A stretch of 64,000 nt of DNA from Puffinus mauretanicus (GCA_023333565.1 JAJKFH010001094.1:2666001-2730000); one strand, 5' to 3'; counted from the stretch's first letter, positions 25,368 through 38,258 are shown. The notes: generated by a model from the letters alone, not told the origin. Program-made: numbers and translations.

Positions 25368-25545
25368 CGATAGTCTGCTGACGGTGCTAAGTTAATTGGG
25401 GTATTCAGGGCAAGGCTGACTGAAGAATTGCAGAAGGATCTGACAAGACTGAATGACTGGTCAATAAAATGGCAGATTAAATTCAGTGTGGACAGAAATA
25501 AAGTGGTATGCAGAGCAGAGAAAAAATAATCCTATCTTTACCTCA
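25368..25545 (+). mobile_element. CR1 LINE fragment (reverse transcriptase core)
   Basis: This is a plus-strand piece of CR1 ORF2 about 180 bp long. From 25374 a single frame reads SADGAKLIGV, then TEELQKDLTRLNDW, then IKWQIKFSVDRNKV, the order expected around and after the RT catalytic FADD-type motif. That motif is decayed here to S-A-D-G. The frame ends in a stop just after 25520, where the homologous sequence (GAAAAAATAATCC) continues one base out of frame, so there is a frameshift. Both ends are abrupt. The copy is old and inactive. Confidence 0.75.
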
Positions 25546-27267
25546 ACTTAAGGACACTGTTAGAGGAAGGACACTGAGCTGGTCAGACCTGATAAATCTT
25601 CTCTTGGACATCTTTTTTTCCTTTTTCTGGCAAGTAGTTCTGCAAAGCCTGTCCCTTTATACTCTGTAAGCCATGGGAATTCACAGCAATTTAAAAAAAA
25701 GAAAAAAAAAAAGTGTCTGTGCCTGGGACCATAAAGAATCTTGCAGGCTTCAGTACAACTTCACAGAAAAACTCATGCAAATCAACCTGTCCTTGCAGAA
25801 CCTATTCTTGGTCTCTTCTGTGTGAGCATCTTTGTGGGAGAGGGAAAGTGGGGCCGGGGATGACTTTTCCACATCATATGTCTCAGCATCGGTCTCCAGG
25901 ATTTTATACAATTTTATAGAATTCTTCTGTCTACTCCATTCAGATAAGAGGAGAGAGATATTGGTGTTTAAACCACAGTGAAACCCTGTGAGATATAGGC
26001 TACCTAGTTGTCTTCAGGGCTTTGTTTGAAAGGAAGAGTACTTGTGTACAACTGAGGTAGGGATAGAGTCATGTCTATATGAACAGGAAGAGCAAAAGCC
26101 AGAAGTCTGTCCAAAAGCCACGTAGTCCTCTTGGTTTAGGAGGTTTATAAGCTGAGAGTCAGAGTACATTAGCTAACCCAGAGAGTACCATTTACACTGG
26201 CTTGTCTGGCCTACTCAAAGAGGAGTTTGTACAGTCCGTGCTTCTCTGTGCTTATATTTTAGGACTCAGTTTAGTCTGGATTGGAAAATTTGGGCTAGAA
26301 TCTGCACTCTTAAAAAGAGCATTCCAAATATTTCAAATGTCCAATCTTGAGTGCCATTTCCTTTCTCTAGGGAATGTTGTTTTCCTAGATGCAAAGGTTA
26401 GCACAAGCATCAATGTGGCAGAGCACTAAGGTTAAGATCATATATTTTATCTTTAAAAGTATTTTATAGCATTCTTAACAGCAGCAATTAATTCTACAGG
26501 ATAGAATGCTTTATGATTTATCGCAGTCAGGAAGTGCTACATGACTTAATATATGACAGAATTTTCCAGCCACTTTGGTGTAGTTGGCTCCAATACCTTA
26601 TAACCATTAGCGGGATATCATAATTTGCTTCGCAGTTCTCTTAAATAGTTATGATTTTTTTTTCACTTGCTATTTCTTTTTTGAGGGGAGTGATGGGAAT
26701 TTCCATATGTGGTGAACCAAAATTAATTTAGCATTTAATCTAAAGTAGTAACTGTTCCTTTGTAACGTAAGCTTTCATTGATGCCTTCATAATAGATATA
26801 ATAGATAACCAATTTGTATCTGATGTAGACAAACAGAAAAAATCGATGACAAGTGGAAATGTGTTTCTAATTGTAATGAGAGTTTGAATTGGCTTCAAGT
26901 TCTAATGTTTATGCAATATAAATTATTAGAGAGGCTAAGGCATTGCCAGTAGCTGAACTGGATGGAAACTTAGTTATAGCACACAGTAAGTTGAATCTTT
27001 TCTGTGTGCTCATGCACACATTCACACAGAACTGCTGGGATGAAGTAGACTCTGAACCTGGAAAGTTAGTCTAGATACAGTTGAAGAGATGTTGGAGTAA
27101 GTTCACGCTTCTTGTGGCTCATTTCTACCTTTTCTAGGAAGTGCTCTGCCTCCTCAAGTTGCACCAATACATGTGTTTGTGGGACTAGCCTGCTTATGGA
27201 TCACTGGAAGTTTTCAGGTTAAAAGCCATTCTCCCCCATTTCAGTGAGCTTTGGATGTAGGACAGGG
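25546..27267. other. Unique non-coding sequence
   Basis: No gene or further mobile element recognised. An A-rich tract (25692-25712) follows the CR1 piece by about 150 bp, but there is no sign that it is the piece's tail. AT-rich sequence continues. Confidence 0.45.
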
Positions 27268-27325
27268 CAAGGCACAAATAGAGTAAATGACTTGTGCGGT
27301 ATTTCACAGGCAATAAAACTCTGCA
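27268..27325 (-). mobile_element. Possible MIR-type SINE core fragment
   Basis: AAGGCACAAATAGAG, then TAAATGACTTGTGC, then TTTCACAGGCA follows the conserved MIR core read in reverse. Order and spacing agree over about 50 bp with several substitutions. It is the better of the two MIR-like matches in the window, but still assigned by eye. Confidence 0.4.
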
Positions 27326-29519
27326 CATGTTTCTCCTGAATTGGGTACTATGACAACAAGAAAATCCTGGTACTAAGTCACATGTGAATGTTAAGCTAAA
27401 TTCTAACCAATTTGGTGCACTACAGAAATGTTTCAGGCAATGAAAGGACAGTTTTGTAGATAGAGTATATGGGGTCTATGCTCTGAACATCAGTGGGCGT
27501 TTGGTGTTACCCTGAAGAGGTTACCCTTTCTGTCTGAAAATCAGAGATAGGAATGTTCATCTCAGAGGGGTGTTGTGAGCTTTAATTATTTTCTGCAGAA
27601 TCCTTTCCTGTTTGTGGCAGAGGACATACTAGTTAGGAAGCTAATTGTTTTTGAAATGCATAACCTTTGCCTCAAGTCATAAATCCAGCTCCTATAGATA
27701 CTGACTTCTCAGAGTCTTCAGTCTTATCAGAGAGATGATGAAATAAGATTTGCTCAAAGGGTTTTCATTGATGGATTTGAAGCATAATTAGTTTTTAAAA
27801 GTTATAATTAATTAACATCTACTAAATCCATTTACTTTGTTGCATTTCTTTTCTTTGTACATGTATCTGAGCAATTTCTAGTTTGTACTTACTTGTACTT
27901 ATTTCCTATGATGCAACTTTTTGTTATTGCTTCTGAGCAGATGCTTCATTTTGGAAGGGTTTCTCTAGTAAAATGGAGAAATACTGGCTGAATTTAAGCA
28001 TCAGTTGTTGTTGTAAGGGCTTATAGTTCATAAGCAATGCTGTTGCTGAAAAATAATTCCAATATAACAAATTTAACTGAACTTTCAATGTTGGGAGATT
28101 CTTGCAAAGTTGCTAGTCTATTGCTATTCCATGATAAACTAGCAGAAAAAAAAAAATTAAATTATTGTAACGTATTGATATTGAAGTTTGACTGTGAAGA
28201 AGAAATAGGTGGTTGAACTCTGCTGCTAGTGGCAGCAAATCATGTTAGGAATAATAGTTGAAAAGGAAAAATAGAAGTCTCAAAAAGAAATATATCCAGT
28301 AAGCTAAAAAAGCTTTGGTGAACTTGAATGAATACTGGTATGTATGCCATCATACATAGACCCATTCTGAATACCTATTTTGAGAGTATCAATGTTTGCT
28401 GACTCTCAGCCCAGCACAGCAGACTAGCTCACAGGAAGAGATCTAGTTTTCTGTAAGACTCTGCCAGATATGTTACTTTATATATATGTAATTGTCCAGA
28501 TCTGCAGAGCTCACTGTGCACCACTCAGTTTAACCTGGCTAGCTCTTGTTGTGGGTGGTGGCAATATACCCTTGTTTCTGCCAAGTCTGGCTAAACCCTT
28601 TGCATTTGAAGGGAACAGAGTTATCAATTCATTGCTATGCTGAATGTTTATTAGGAATTCTTCTCTGTTAAGCACAGATAATATCTAAATACCCAGTTTA
28701 TCATTCTTGCACATAATAAAAAATAAGAATTTTTAACCCTTAATGGTAACTTACTAGCTATAGGAATGATAGAGACAAAGCAAACTTCTTGTTGTTGTTT
28801 CAATCTAAGGAATGCAGGTAATACAGAATGTAAAAAAAATAAATAAACAAAAACCTGAAACTATTGTAATGAATGTTGTTATACTCTCATATGTGTGTTT
28901 GGTGATATCAGCATCATTTAAAATATACATTTATTTGCATGAGCTGTTTTAAAGAGGGAAGCACTGAAAAAGTAATTTTAGGATTGACTATTTGGATTTG
29001 AAAGCATTGCCCATTAAAATTTTGTTTTGTTTTTACCTCTGTCACTCTGTGCAAATCAGTGCACCACTTGGAGCCCGAGATGTCCATTTTGACAACGGAG
29101 ACAACATTGTCTTATTCCCAAGTTTCTTCTATTTTCTTTTGATTTTTTTTTTTTTTTTTTTAATGTTTTGGTTTTACCAGTCTCTTATGGGACAGAGTCT
29201 TTTCTTGCAGTGTGAATATACAGAACTTGCACAGAGATTCTAATGAAGATTGACACCTCTAGGTGTTAACGCAATATGAAAAATAAACACTAATTATTTG
29301 GATCTTTTTCATCCTCTTTCTGCTTCAGTGGATCTTTCCTTTAATGGGCTTGTTTGCAATTTAAAGGACTAAATAATGTAACAGGGTTTTGCCTTCTGGA
29401 ATTTAGTTTGGTTTTCTCTGCTAAATTTCTTGCTGTGGTGTTAAAGGAGCTGGTCAAGAGAAGGTACAACAAAGCAGCAGTTATTTGTACTTAGATATAA
29501 GACTTTCAGGATGCTATTC
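27326..29519. other. Unique AT-rich sequence
   Basis: No gene or element recognised. It holds an A tract (28146-28155), a T tract (29143-29161) and no open frame beyond about 83 codons. Confidence 0.45.
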
Positions 29520-29592
29520 AGGTCCCTTTGAATTCAGTAAGAATTAAATGGCAATGCTCTCTTCGTTTTAATGGAGTGAGGATTCACTCTTC
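29520..29592. mobile_element. Possible ancient dispersed repeat (partly palindromic family)
   Basis: The stretch TTCAGTAAGAATTAAATGG, then TTTTAATGGAGTGAGGATTC resembles an old, partly self-complementary amniote repeat I recall as built from TTGACTTCAATGG-like arms. The similarity is spread over about 65 bp with many changes. The family name is not known to me. Confidence 0.3.
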
Positions 29593-29790
29593 TTACAGAA
29601 AAATTGCCGGATTCCAGAACAGAGCTTTACTTTTGTTAAATGTTTCAGCAGTGTTTCTCTCAATCCAGCAGCACTCAAATCCATAATTTTTCAGTTTGAT
29701 ATGAGGCTGAGTAAATGCTTGGAAAAGAATCAAAATTTGACCTTCCAGTTAGCTGTGACAAGGAAAGCCATTTAAAAAATCATTCAGGAA

Positions 29791-29811
29791 GGGGGGGGCG
29801 AGGGGGGGGGG
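29791..29811 (+). repeat. G-rich tract
   Basis: Eight G, then CGA, then a further run of about ten G. It has quadruplex potential on the plus strand. Confidence 0.65.
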
Positions 29812-30459
29812 AATCTCAGATGCATCATAGATGTATTTTTTCTTAATTTATAACAGGCCACAAAAATTTTGCATTTTAAATATTTTTTTCTTGTTCAAAA
29901 ACATTTAGTGAGAACGTGCAGTTTTGGCTGCGTGTTGAGAGATAATTCATTGAGATGAATTATTGTTGTGTTTTGTAGTGACATCATTGCTCATAAGCTA
30001 GGGGATTAATATGTATTATCTAGCCAAAATGAAGCTTTTATGTATGGTATTTCCTTGTTTGAAGAGGGGCGGGGGGACACCCCTGCCTCTGTAGCATTTC
30101 CAGAGTAGTTTGCTTTTCTAGTTACAGCAGGCAGCAGGAAGACCTACAAGAACTATCAACCACATTTAGCCAAAAGCCATGAAGTTCCTCCTGTGTTTTT
30201 CACAACTGTGGTAACAATCAGTCATTAAATGAGCTCCAGAGAATATGAGGATCATCTGAACAGATCTTGTATTCTCTTTTCAATTTGGAGAGTAACCCAA
30301 GGCACCTCCTGTCTCCATACTTGACTTGCCACTTACTATTGCCAGGGCATGAACCAGGACCTTTGTAGGATGTAGAAAGAGGTCAGTATGTCCTTTGGGC
30401 TAAGACAAGGTGTATCATTATCAGAATATCTAATATAGCCTTGTTCTAGGGTTATATCC

Positions 30460-30481
30460 TATACATACATATGTATGTATA
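30460..30481. repeat. Perfect 22-bp palindrome
   Basis: The 22 bases centred on CATATG read the same on both strands with no spacer. They are made of ATAC and GTAT tetranucleotides, so it may have grown as a short tandem repeat meeting its own complement. Confidence 0.8.
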
Positions 30482-31366
30482 TTCATGTGTACACATAACT
30501 GGAAGATAAATCCCCAGAAGTTCACACAGTCAGGGATACCTTTGCTATCTCTTTATTGTTTTAAAAAGGCAAACAGTTGTTATCAAGTATTCAAAAAGAT
30601 AATTTTCTATCACAAAGTGGCGAGGGTGGGTGTGGGGTGTGGAACTTTGTTCCTAACAGCAAGTAACATCTAAATTCAGATCTGAATTCAGCTTCAAGCT
30701 TAGAAAAGGAGGAGAGAGAAGCAAGGATGTTTTCCTGTGTGTCAGACTTTTAAGCTAAGGTCTCCTACAGTTGCTTTATGCAAGTACTAAAAAACTCTGT
30801 ATTTCATAAATTAAGTAGGTGGACATGATGATAAGAAATTATTAACTGGCAGTTGGCAGGTGTACCTTATAAAGATGATGGAGAAGTACAGTCAATATAA
30901 GTCTTCTGCTGAATTTCACAACTCAAGCACGTAGGTGTGCACATGGACAAAATTAGTCGTTAAGTAGAAAAGTAGTAAGAGAATATAATATAAAATGTGT
31001 TGACTGTTTAATTTGCTTCCCATTCCTTTTTATTCTCTGGGTTGCAAAGCAAAATTGTGCCCACCCTTTGAGAAGTTTATGATCAGTGAATGACACAAAC
31101 AAAACAAGTGGGTCAAGGGCAAAGGTGCAGTTATGATTTTTCAGTACTTGATCAATTATGTAATACTTGATGGGATAATTCATGGTGACAAAAATACAAG
31201 TAACACTTTAGCTTTCAGGCAACTGGAAGACAGTGAGGCAGTGCCCTTCTTGCAGAGCAACTACCATGGAAAACAGTTAAATATGCAAGAGAAATACAAA
31301 TTTGTGTGCAGACAGTTTTGCCTGCTCCGTTGTTTTTCTTGCCCTAAAAGAGATAGAAAGAAAAAA

Positions 31367-31384
31367 GTGTGTGTGTGTGTGTGT
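31367..31384. repeat. (GT)9 microsatellite
   Basis: Nine perfect GT units following an A-rich run. Confidence 0.75.
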
Positions 31385-33748
31385 TACATGGGAATATTCA
31401 GCCATGAAAGTGGTTGCTTCTAGAGACTTTTAGACTGAAGAAAAATTCTGGTACCTTTGAATATAAGCTGTAGTGCAAGTGTAGCATTTCACTTGTTTTT
31501 TCCCCCGAACACTTAAAGAGTACAGTGAGAAGAAAGTAAGCCTTCTCTTCTCATTACTAGTAGGATCTTTTTTTAATTTTTACCTTGTATTTGATGCAGT
31601 ACTGATTTGTTTTCAGTTTTTAGCCAAACTAGAGAAGTGTTTTCATTCAAATTAACTTGGGTGGATTTTTTTTTGCTAAACTGGGGGGGAGGGGGGAGAA
31701 GCAAAACGTTGTGTTTTCTCAAGCCTTTAAAATCTTTTTAATTGAATACTGGCAATTTTCTAAACAAAGATGTCACTTCAAAATGAAAACAGATGAGTTC
31801 ATTTTAAAAAAAAATTTAAGCTTTTCTGAAATTAAAAAATCCACAATAAAACTTGTCTAATAATAAAACTCCTTTTTTTAGCAAGACATATAATAAAGCC
31901 CTCAAAAACTCCTCTACTTCTGTTTGGTTTTAGTTTAAACTCCTGGCTGACACCACCTCTTTTTTGCTAATCTCACTGTTGGTAAAAAGTTTTCCTGCCC
32001 TTTAATTTTCCCCCTTTCACCCTTCTTTCCTCTTTAAGCTCTTTTTTTCCATGCTGCTTCTTGTAAATGCAAGTTCTCAAAGAATAATCAATGAAGGTAT
32101 TAAAGCGACCACAGGAAGTCTGTCAACACTCAAGACTATATGACTCTGTGTTAGGTTCCTCCTTCAGCTCGACCTGTCCATGAGCTGCAGTGAGAAGAAT
32201 AGGGTGACTCAGAGAGGACTTCTGGAAGGTCGCTTGCAGGGTAAACCAAAGGAGCAAGTTAGTGAGCAAGTAATATCTTTCTTGAAATGGTCTCAATCAC
32301 ATTATTTCCATTGTATTCAGCAGAGTACTGGCGTCTTTGTCTTCTGTACAATATCACATTGTCCTTTCTCACCATATCAAGTTTACACCCTGCCAGGCAG
32401 CACAGAGCTGTCATGCATCCTCTTCCTTCATAAGCAGAAGAGGGTGGAGGTACATATTTCTGGTTTCTGTTTGGAAAGATTACCATGCTACAGTACATAT
32501 CTGTTATTTTGAGAAAATCCAAATCTAACTGGTTCTAAGAGATGACCCCTCATAACAGTCTGTTTTCCCCATGTTTTCTCTTGAGCTGCACTACTCCGTA
32601 CCTCAGGACTTTGCTGGGCTGCATTCCTGACAGTGATTAGGCCTGAATCTACCAAAGGGTTCCCATGATTTTCTTCTCTGTGTGAAGCTTGATGTGTGCA
32701 AGAAGGTCACATGAAAAAAGCTGGAGTTCAGGTATGGTGTGAAGAAGAGCTTCAGTGCAGAGCCAAAGCAACAGACTTCAATGGAAGATTACCCCGCATC
32801 ACCTTTTCCCCCCCCTCCCCTCTCCTTGGTACAATGGCCTAATTCAGATACTGGAAACATGGCAGTAGAGAGTTCATAAACTATAGGAGTTACACCCCTC
32901 ATTTCCTGTCTCTTCTAGTTTGTAGAAAGTCTGTAAATTACGATAACATCACATCTATGAAAAATAAAGATGCTTTCAATATTAAAGGAAATATAATAAT
33001 AGAAGACCAAGATATAATTATGGATTTTATGGTAAAGATGGTGTAAAATGGGGATGCAGTATTATGCCTGTTTCTTTTTAAAATTCAGCATAACCCACCT
33101 AGCGAGTTCTATTGAATTTGGGATCTATTTATGTATTTTCAGTTTTGGACCTCCTGGCTGTCCAAACGGAGTTTCAGGAGCCTACACTTAAGCTTCTGTT
33201 TATTAATAGCTTGGTCTTAATTTACAATATTATTGGATTGTTGTAGTCAAAAACTCCATTGTTTTCATTAGGATGGATGAGGGGATCAAAAAGCAGCCTT
33301 AGGAGAGAAACTAGACAGCTTGTTGTTTAGCCTTATAAATTGAAGGCTAGAGGGAAATGTGTAATAGATCTGTATAAATGATAGCAGAGATGAATGCTAG
33401 GGTCAAAGAAGGGGTGGTTAAGCTAAAGGACACTGCTGACCCAGAAAAAAGGATATTAACTGAATAAATTTAGGCTGGAAAATGCTCCTCTGATGGTAAG
33501 GATGTTCTTCTAACAACGTTTTAATGTCAGTAGCAAGACTCAGGCCCAACTCAATTCAGAGGTAAAGTTTGATGACTTTCTGAATGGGATTATATAATCA
33601 ACTTGCATTAGCGGAGGTCTGCTTTGGAGGCACTTTCTTTCCCTGTGTTTAATTTCTTTTTTTTTTTTTTTTTAAATAAAAAAAAAGTAAATGTTTGAAA
33701 ATAAGGAACTTAAAACATTTTTCTTTAGGACACGTTATTTGGGGATTT

Positions 33749-33844
33749 GTAAGAATTATATGAATGAAATATGTAAGATTATATTGTATGAATAACATTA
33801 TATGAATATTATATGAATTCATATGTAAGAATTATATGAATGAA
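33749..33844. repeat. AT-rich direct repeat block
   Basis: A 20-bp string beginning GTAAGAATTATATGAATG occurs at 33749-33768 and exactly again at 33825-33844. The interval is filled with degenerate TATGAAT-like words and the palindrome ATATGAATTCATAT (33811-33824). This looks like a decayed mini-satellite. Confidence 0.7.
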
Positions 33845-35522
33845 TAAATTTGCTAGAAGAATGCATTATTGTTTGGAGTTTGTTTCGGGCATTAGGTAAA
33901 ATGAGTTTTGATTATATGATGTATTCTGTATTGCTACATTCTTGTGTGATACCTCTAGATATAACTGGTAAGCCATTGAAGGACATATACTTACAAAATA
34001 CAAAAGACACTTATGTCCCTTTCAATACCCCATGTACTTTATTCAAAAATAGACTCGTTATGACACAATCTCCTAGATGTGTTGTAATCATACGTGGTTT
34101 GTGGTAGCTTTGGATTGCTGCCTGAGGTGCAATGAAACAGTTTAGGTGTCACAAATGCTACCATGTTTCCAAACAAAGATTGGCTTCCTGTGCTTTTCAC
34201 CTTGGAGATGTGACCTTTTTGCATCTGTTTGTTTCAGGTGATGATTCTTCTGGTACATCACGTCTGGTACACCACATAATTTAACATAGGACTTGCTTTT
34301 TGCTTTTAAGTAGTAAAGTCTATGATACTCCATGCGTTGCCTGACAATCCATTATTCCTGAGTCAGACATTGGGTTTCTCTGGACTCAGCTGCACTGTCT
34401 TTTTCCAGCTTCTGATATGTAACAGTTCATGTTCAGAGGTTCTTGTTGTATGCAAAGCTTGATTAGCCTGCACAAGATTTTATCTCTTATGTTTTTTGCT
34501 GCTCCATTAGCTCCACTGAAGTTGTGTCATTTTATATAAGCTGTAAGATCTGGCCTGTAAAACTCCATGAATGTATGTTGAAAGTCAGGTTTTCTGAATT
34601 TAGACGATCTAATGAAAATTTACCACTCATGGCAGTGCAAAACGGTTGGAAAAAAGCGTTTGTAGGAATTTATGCCTGGGTCAGGGGAGAGTTTAAGTAA
34701 TGTACAGATGGTAGCTATGGAAACAATATCTGAGTTTGTCTAGATGGTCATGAGGAAGGTAAATAATGAACAAACCGTACCAAATAAATGTACAAGCTGT
34801 GCTGAACTGAGGTAAAACAAATTCACTCAGACAGACGCAGAACTAGTTTACTGGCAGCTGCACGCTTTTTTCTGTTCAGTGTGTGTGCAGTGAATATAAT
34901 CTTAGCCAAGGGTTGGGTTGCACATCTGCCTTGACCCTAATGCTACAGGCTCCAATATAAACGTAAAAAAGAAAAAAAAAAAGAAAAATAAATATCTATC
35001 TCATGCCTTCCAGCGTAGCACATAAAGTCCATTGCTCTCTGGAGTGGTTTTACTAAGTACAACCGCACTTGCTTACGATGTTTTTAGCTTTCAGTTTTCC
35101 CTGGCTCAGCTCTGACGTGGCAGTTACTAGCGATTTTATGTGTGAGTTTAGGTAAATGGTGCTGGATTAAAAGATTTCGGGCTGGCCACTCTTTCCCTAT
35201 TTATCTGCTTCATGCTACTTTCACAAAAAGATGTCAGTTCAGAAATCCCATTGCAAACCTTGCCTCATACTACCAGCAGAGCTTTATGTGAGGTGTCCAG
35301 ATGGGAATGACTTTCAAGGGCTAAGGCAATACAAAGTATAAAGTAAGAGGTGAGATTATTCACACAATCTTTAAACTTTTCAGTTTAGCTTTGATTGGAG
35401 AAACGAGTATTACTCTTTTCACTATTTATTTTTGAACTGCTTTTTTCCAATATCGCATATTCAGACATGGGGGGATTGATCAATAGGATTCTATACATAA
35501 TTTGATTGCCATACCTTACTTG

Positions 35523-35549
35523 ATCAACTATTTAATCAAAATAGTTGAT
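35523..35549. repeat. Perfect hairpin, 11-bp arms, 5-nt loop
   Basis: ATCAACTATTT (35523-35533) pairs exactly with AAATAGTTGAT (35539-35549) around AATCA. No flanking duplication is seen. Confidence 0.7.
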
Positions 35550-37002
35550 AAACTGTTTCAAAGGTTTTAATTTGGATGTGTGTGGGTGTTTGTCTCACTG
35601 AGTCAGAAAACTAAGACGATGTTCAGCTAGTGTTAACAAAAATGTGCTGTTTGTAGAATGAAGCATTTTCTTTCCACAGCTGTAAATTAGTAAAATAATT
35701 TGAGAAACAAACAAAAAAAAGAAGTCACTTTTTGTTGGTGGTTGGGACACTTTACCCAGGAAGTGTCATCATGTGAGTTATTGTGTCTTGTTTGTACCTT
35801 TGCATACCTACATATTTCTACAACGTGCAGAAGAATGAATAAGGGACATTGAAAGCCCCATGTACGCATTAGGTTATCCAGACAGCTGTCCTGGAGATTG
35901 TGGCGATGGGCTAAAGCCACTTTCCTCCATTTACAAACCATTGGGTTAAAAAAGATTATCGTCCATCTTTGTGTGTGATAGTGATGGATAAGCAGGAGTG
36001 ATTGACAAAAAACACCCATAAAAAATTAAATCAAAGTTATTTCTGAACAAATTGCTTTTACTAGTTTGGGTTGAATTTCTGAAAGTTTCAAGCTGAAACT
36101 ACATTTCATGGAAATTTTGTGGTTTGTGAATAAGTTTTGCCCAGCTCTCAGCTGTGTGCAGATCAAAGCACACCCTAATGTTGTTCATTCAATCGTCATC
36201 CTGCACACATAAGTATAGAGAGTTGTCTTTTTATATAGGTCAAATCAGCCTACTAAAAAATGTTCTCCTACGTGCAGTTATTCTCTAACGGTAATATTTC
36301 CTGGATGATCTCTGACAAAGTAGAAGTCTGTGAAGAGAAAATTTTATAGTTCACTGGTAATCATAATAGCAGAGCTCTTGTTCCAAGAATGGGGGCCTAA
36401 TTACCTTCTGAAATTAAAAAAAAATCAGACTGACTATAGTATATTTTACATCATGTGCTAAAATTATTTTAGATATGAGCAATTTCAATCTTTTTTAATA
36501 AAAGCTTTTCGCATGGCACTTTAGGAAATCTGTATATAAGTGGGTTTACTGAATCACTTTCTTGGCATTTATTCAGGGGGATGCAAATCCTGTTAATTGG
36601 CAGCTATATATAGATGTCATAAATGCACAGTCATAATTTAATTAACTGTTGGGTTTTTTTTTTCTTTTTAGAAACATCTTTGAAATAAAATAAAATTCTG
36701 TGCATTTTCTTTGTGGTAATTTTAAATAAGGTTAACTTACAATCCCTGGGCAAAGGCCTGCTTATATCAGTCTTCAGAAATTTGATCCATTTGAATTATT
36801 GTTCTCCATTTAACAACAAAATCAATTTAAAAAAAATACATCCTTAATTTTTGTTGTTTTCACTCATGAAAGGATTGAGAAATGATTAACGGAGTCCAGT
36901 GGTAGTGGTGGAGACAATAACAAAAAAAAAGTCATGATAAATTATTGAATATTGTGACAAGTTTCATTGCTTGCAATGCTTCAAAAAGAATCACTCTCTC
37001 AA

Positions 37003-37046
37003 GGGTCTGATCCTGGGTCCCATTCAAGCTGATGGAAGTTCTTCAA
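37003..37046. mobile_element. Possible ancient dispersed repeat fragment
   Basis: GGTCTGATCCTGGGTCCCAT, then GATGGAAGTTCTTC resembles one arm of an old partly palindromic amniote repeat (the same kind as suggested at 29520-29592). The match covers only about 40 bp. Confidence 0.3.
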
Positions 37047-37571
37047 TTAATTAAATGAAAACCAGCACAGATGCAAGTTAAAATGAACTTGGTAGCTGGA
37101 GTGCCGCTTTATATTCTGCCTCAGCAGAGATTAAACCTGTTGCCTACCAAAGGAAATTATCTTCATTTATTTACTAAATTTTAATTGCAAAGCCTGTGAA
37201 AAGAAACATTTTAAGTTCTAGTGGGAAGCATCCCTCTCTTGTGTTTACTTGCGTTTAATGTTCATATGCCTCTGGCACTGTGGGAGGTATATTCACAGGT
37301 TTCCCATACGGAAGTCAATCTCTCGCCTGTTTACCTGTGAGTTGTTGGTGACTATTAAGCCTTGGATGACCAGACTGTGCTGGCTTGCCTAAATTCACTA
37401 TTTCAGTCATACTACCTAAGCTGCATGTTGCTTGAATATTTTGGCTTTAATTCTCTAGTATTCAGTGCACCTTTAAAAGTTGAGCTATCAAGTATTTTAT
37501 GTTATAGTGACTATGCGTAAAAATGGTTTTAAGATCATATGAGGCAATGCAAGTACACGGCACTTTCTCAT

Positions 37572-38160
37572 TGTGGTGGGTTGACCTTGGCTGTCTGCTA
37601 GATGCCTACCCAGCCCTCCCTCCTCCTCCCCCACAGGATGGGAGGGGAAGTAAACTGGGAAAAGTTAAAGACAAGATAAAGACAAGATAAAGACAGGGAG
37701 ATCACTTACCGAGGGGTGCAGGGGGATGGGGGGCGAGGGGGTGCGGTCAGTCCATACCAGCTCCTCTCTGCCGCCCCTGTCCTCTCTCGCTGTTCCCCTG
37801 CCCAGCGTGGGCTCTCCACAGGCCGCAGCTCCCTCAGGAGATACCCACCCGCTGCGGCGGGGCTCTCCAGGGGAATCTCTGCGGGGGGGCGGCTGGAGCT
37901 CCTCCTCCCCCTCCTCTCGCTCTCCCCTCGGGGCTCGCAGGGCTGTTTCTCACACTTTTCCCCTCACCGCCGGGCAGCCTCTGCCCTTTCTCAGCTGCGC
38001 TATCCCCGAGGCGCCCGCCCGTGGCGGAGGGGCTCGGCTGTGCCCTGCCGGGGGGGCTGCTGGAGCCGGCTGTGTCCGGCACGGGGCAGCCCGGCCCGGC
38101 CTCTCCTCACAGAGACCCCTGCAGCCCTCCGCCAGCACCTGTGCACCTGCGCCTCGCACA
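37572..38160 (-). mobile_element. Solo LTR of an ERVL-type endogenous retrovirus
   Basis: The element begins TGTGGTGGGTTGACC and ends CA at 38160. It is flanked on both sides by the same five bases, CTCAT (37567-37571 and 38161-38165). TG...CA ends plus a 5-bp target duplication are the hallmark of ERVL-class insertion. At 589 bp it is GC- and CpG-rich, unlike the surrounding DNA, and resembles a long LTR family I know from neoavian genomes. No internal retroviral region is present, so it is a solo LTR left by recombination. It carries 2.5 copies of an 11-bp unit (37667-37694). Minus orientation is inferred from memory of where the family's promoter and poly(A) signals lie. The 155-codon open frames inside are by-products of high GC. 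Confidence 0.85.
37667..37694. repeat. 11-bp tandem repeat within the LTR
   Basis: AAAGACAAGAT occurs twice and is followed by AAAGAC, giving about 2.5 perfect units. It appears to be an LTR-internal slippage expansion. Confidence 0.8.
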
Positions 38161-38258
38161 CTCATGAAGAAATGTGCAAGTGACACCCTGTAGACATATA
38201 GCAGAAAGTCGCGTTGTTCCCTCAGGTAATTTCCGACTCCTGTTTCTCTCTTTCCATC
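38161..38258. other. Spacer between the two LTRs
   Basis: A 98-bp host segment, including the right-hand copy of CTCAT and the left-hand CCATC. It looks like ordinary unique DNA, and no internal retroviral sequence is seen. Confidence 0.6.

Larger units (their letters stand above)
29593..37002. other. Unique non-coding sequence
   Basis: No recognisable gene. It contains a G-rich tract (29791-29811), a 22-bp palindrome (30460-30481), a GT microsatellite (31367-31384), a T/A tract pair (33657-33686), a 20-bp exact direct repeat (33749/33825) and an 11-bp hairpin (35523-35549). The part 36360-36660 is rich in ATTA and TAAT strings with an octamer-type ATGCAAAT and looks like a candidate conserved element (findings). 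Confidence 0.45.

Noticed and set aside
37716..38193. Two overlapping 155-codon plus-strand frames
   Set aside because: They lie entirely inside the GC-rich solo LTR (or run just past it), overlap each other in different frames, and are rich in Ser/Pro/Gly/Arg as expected from GC content. Not genes.
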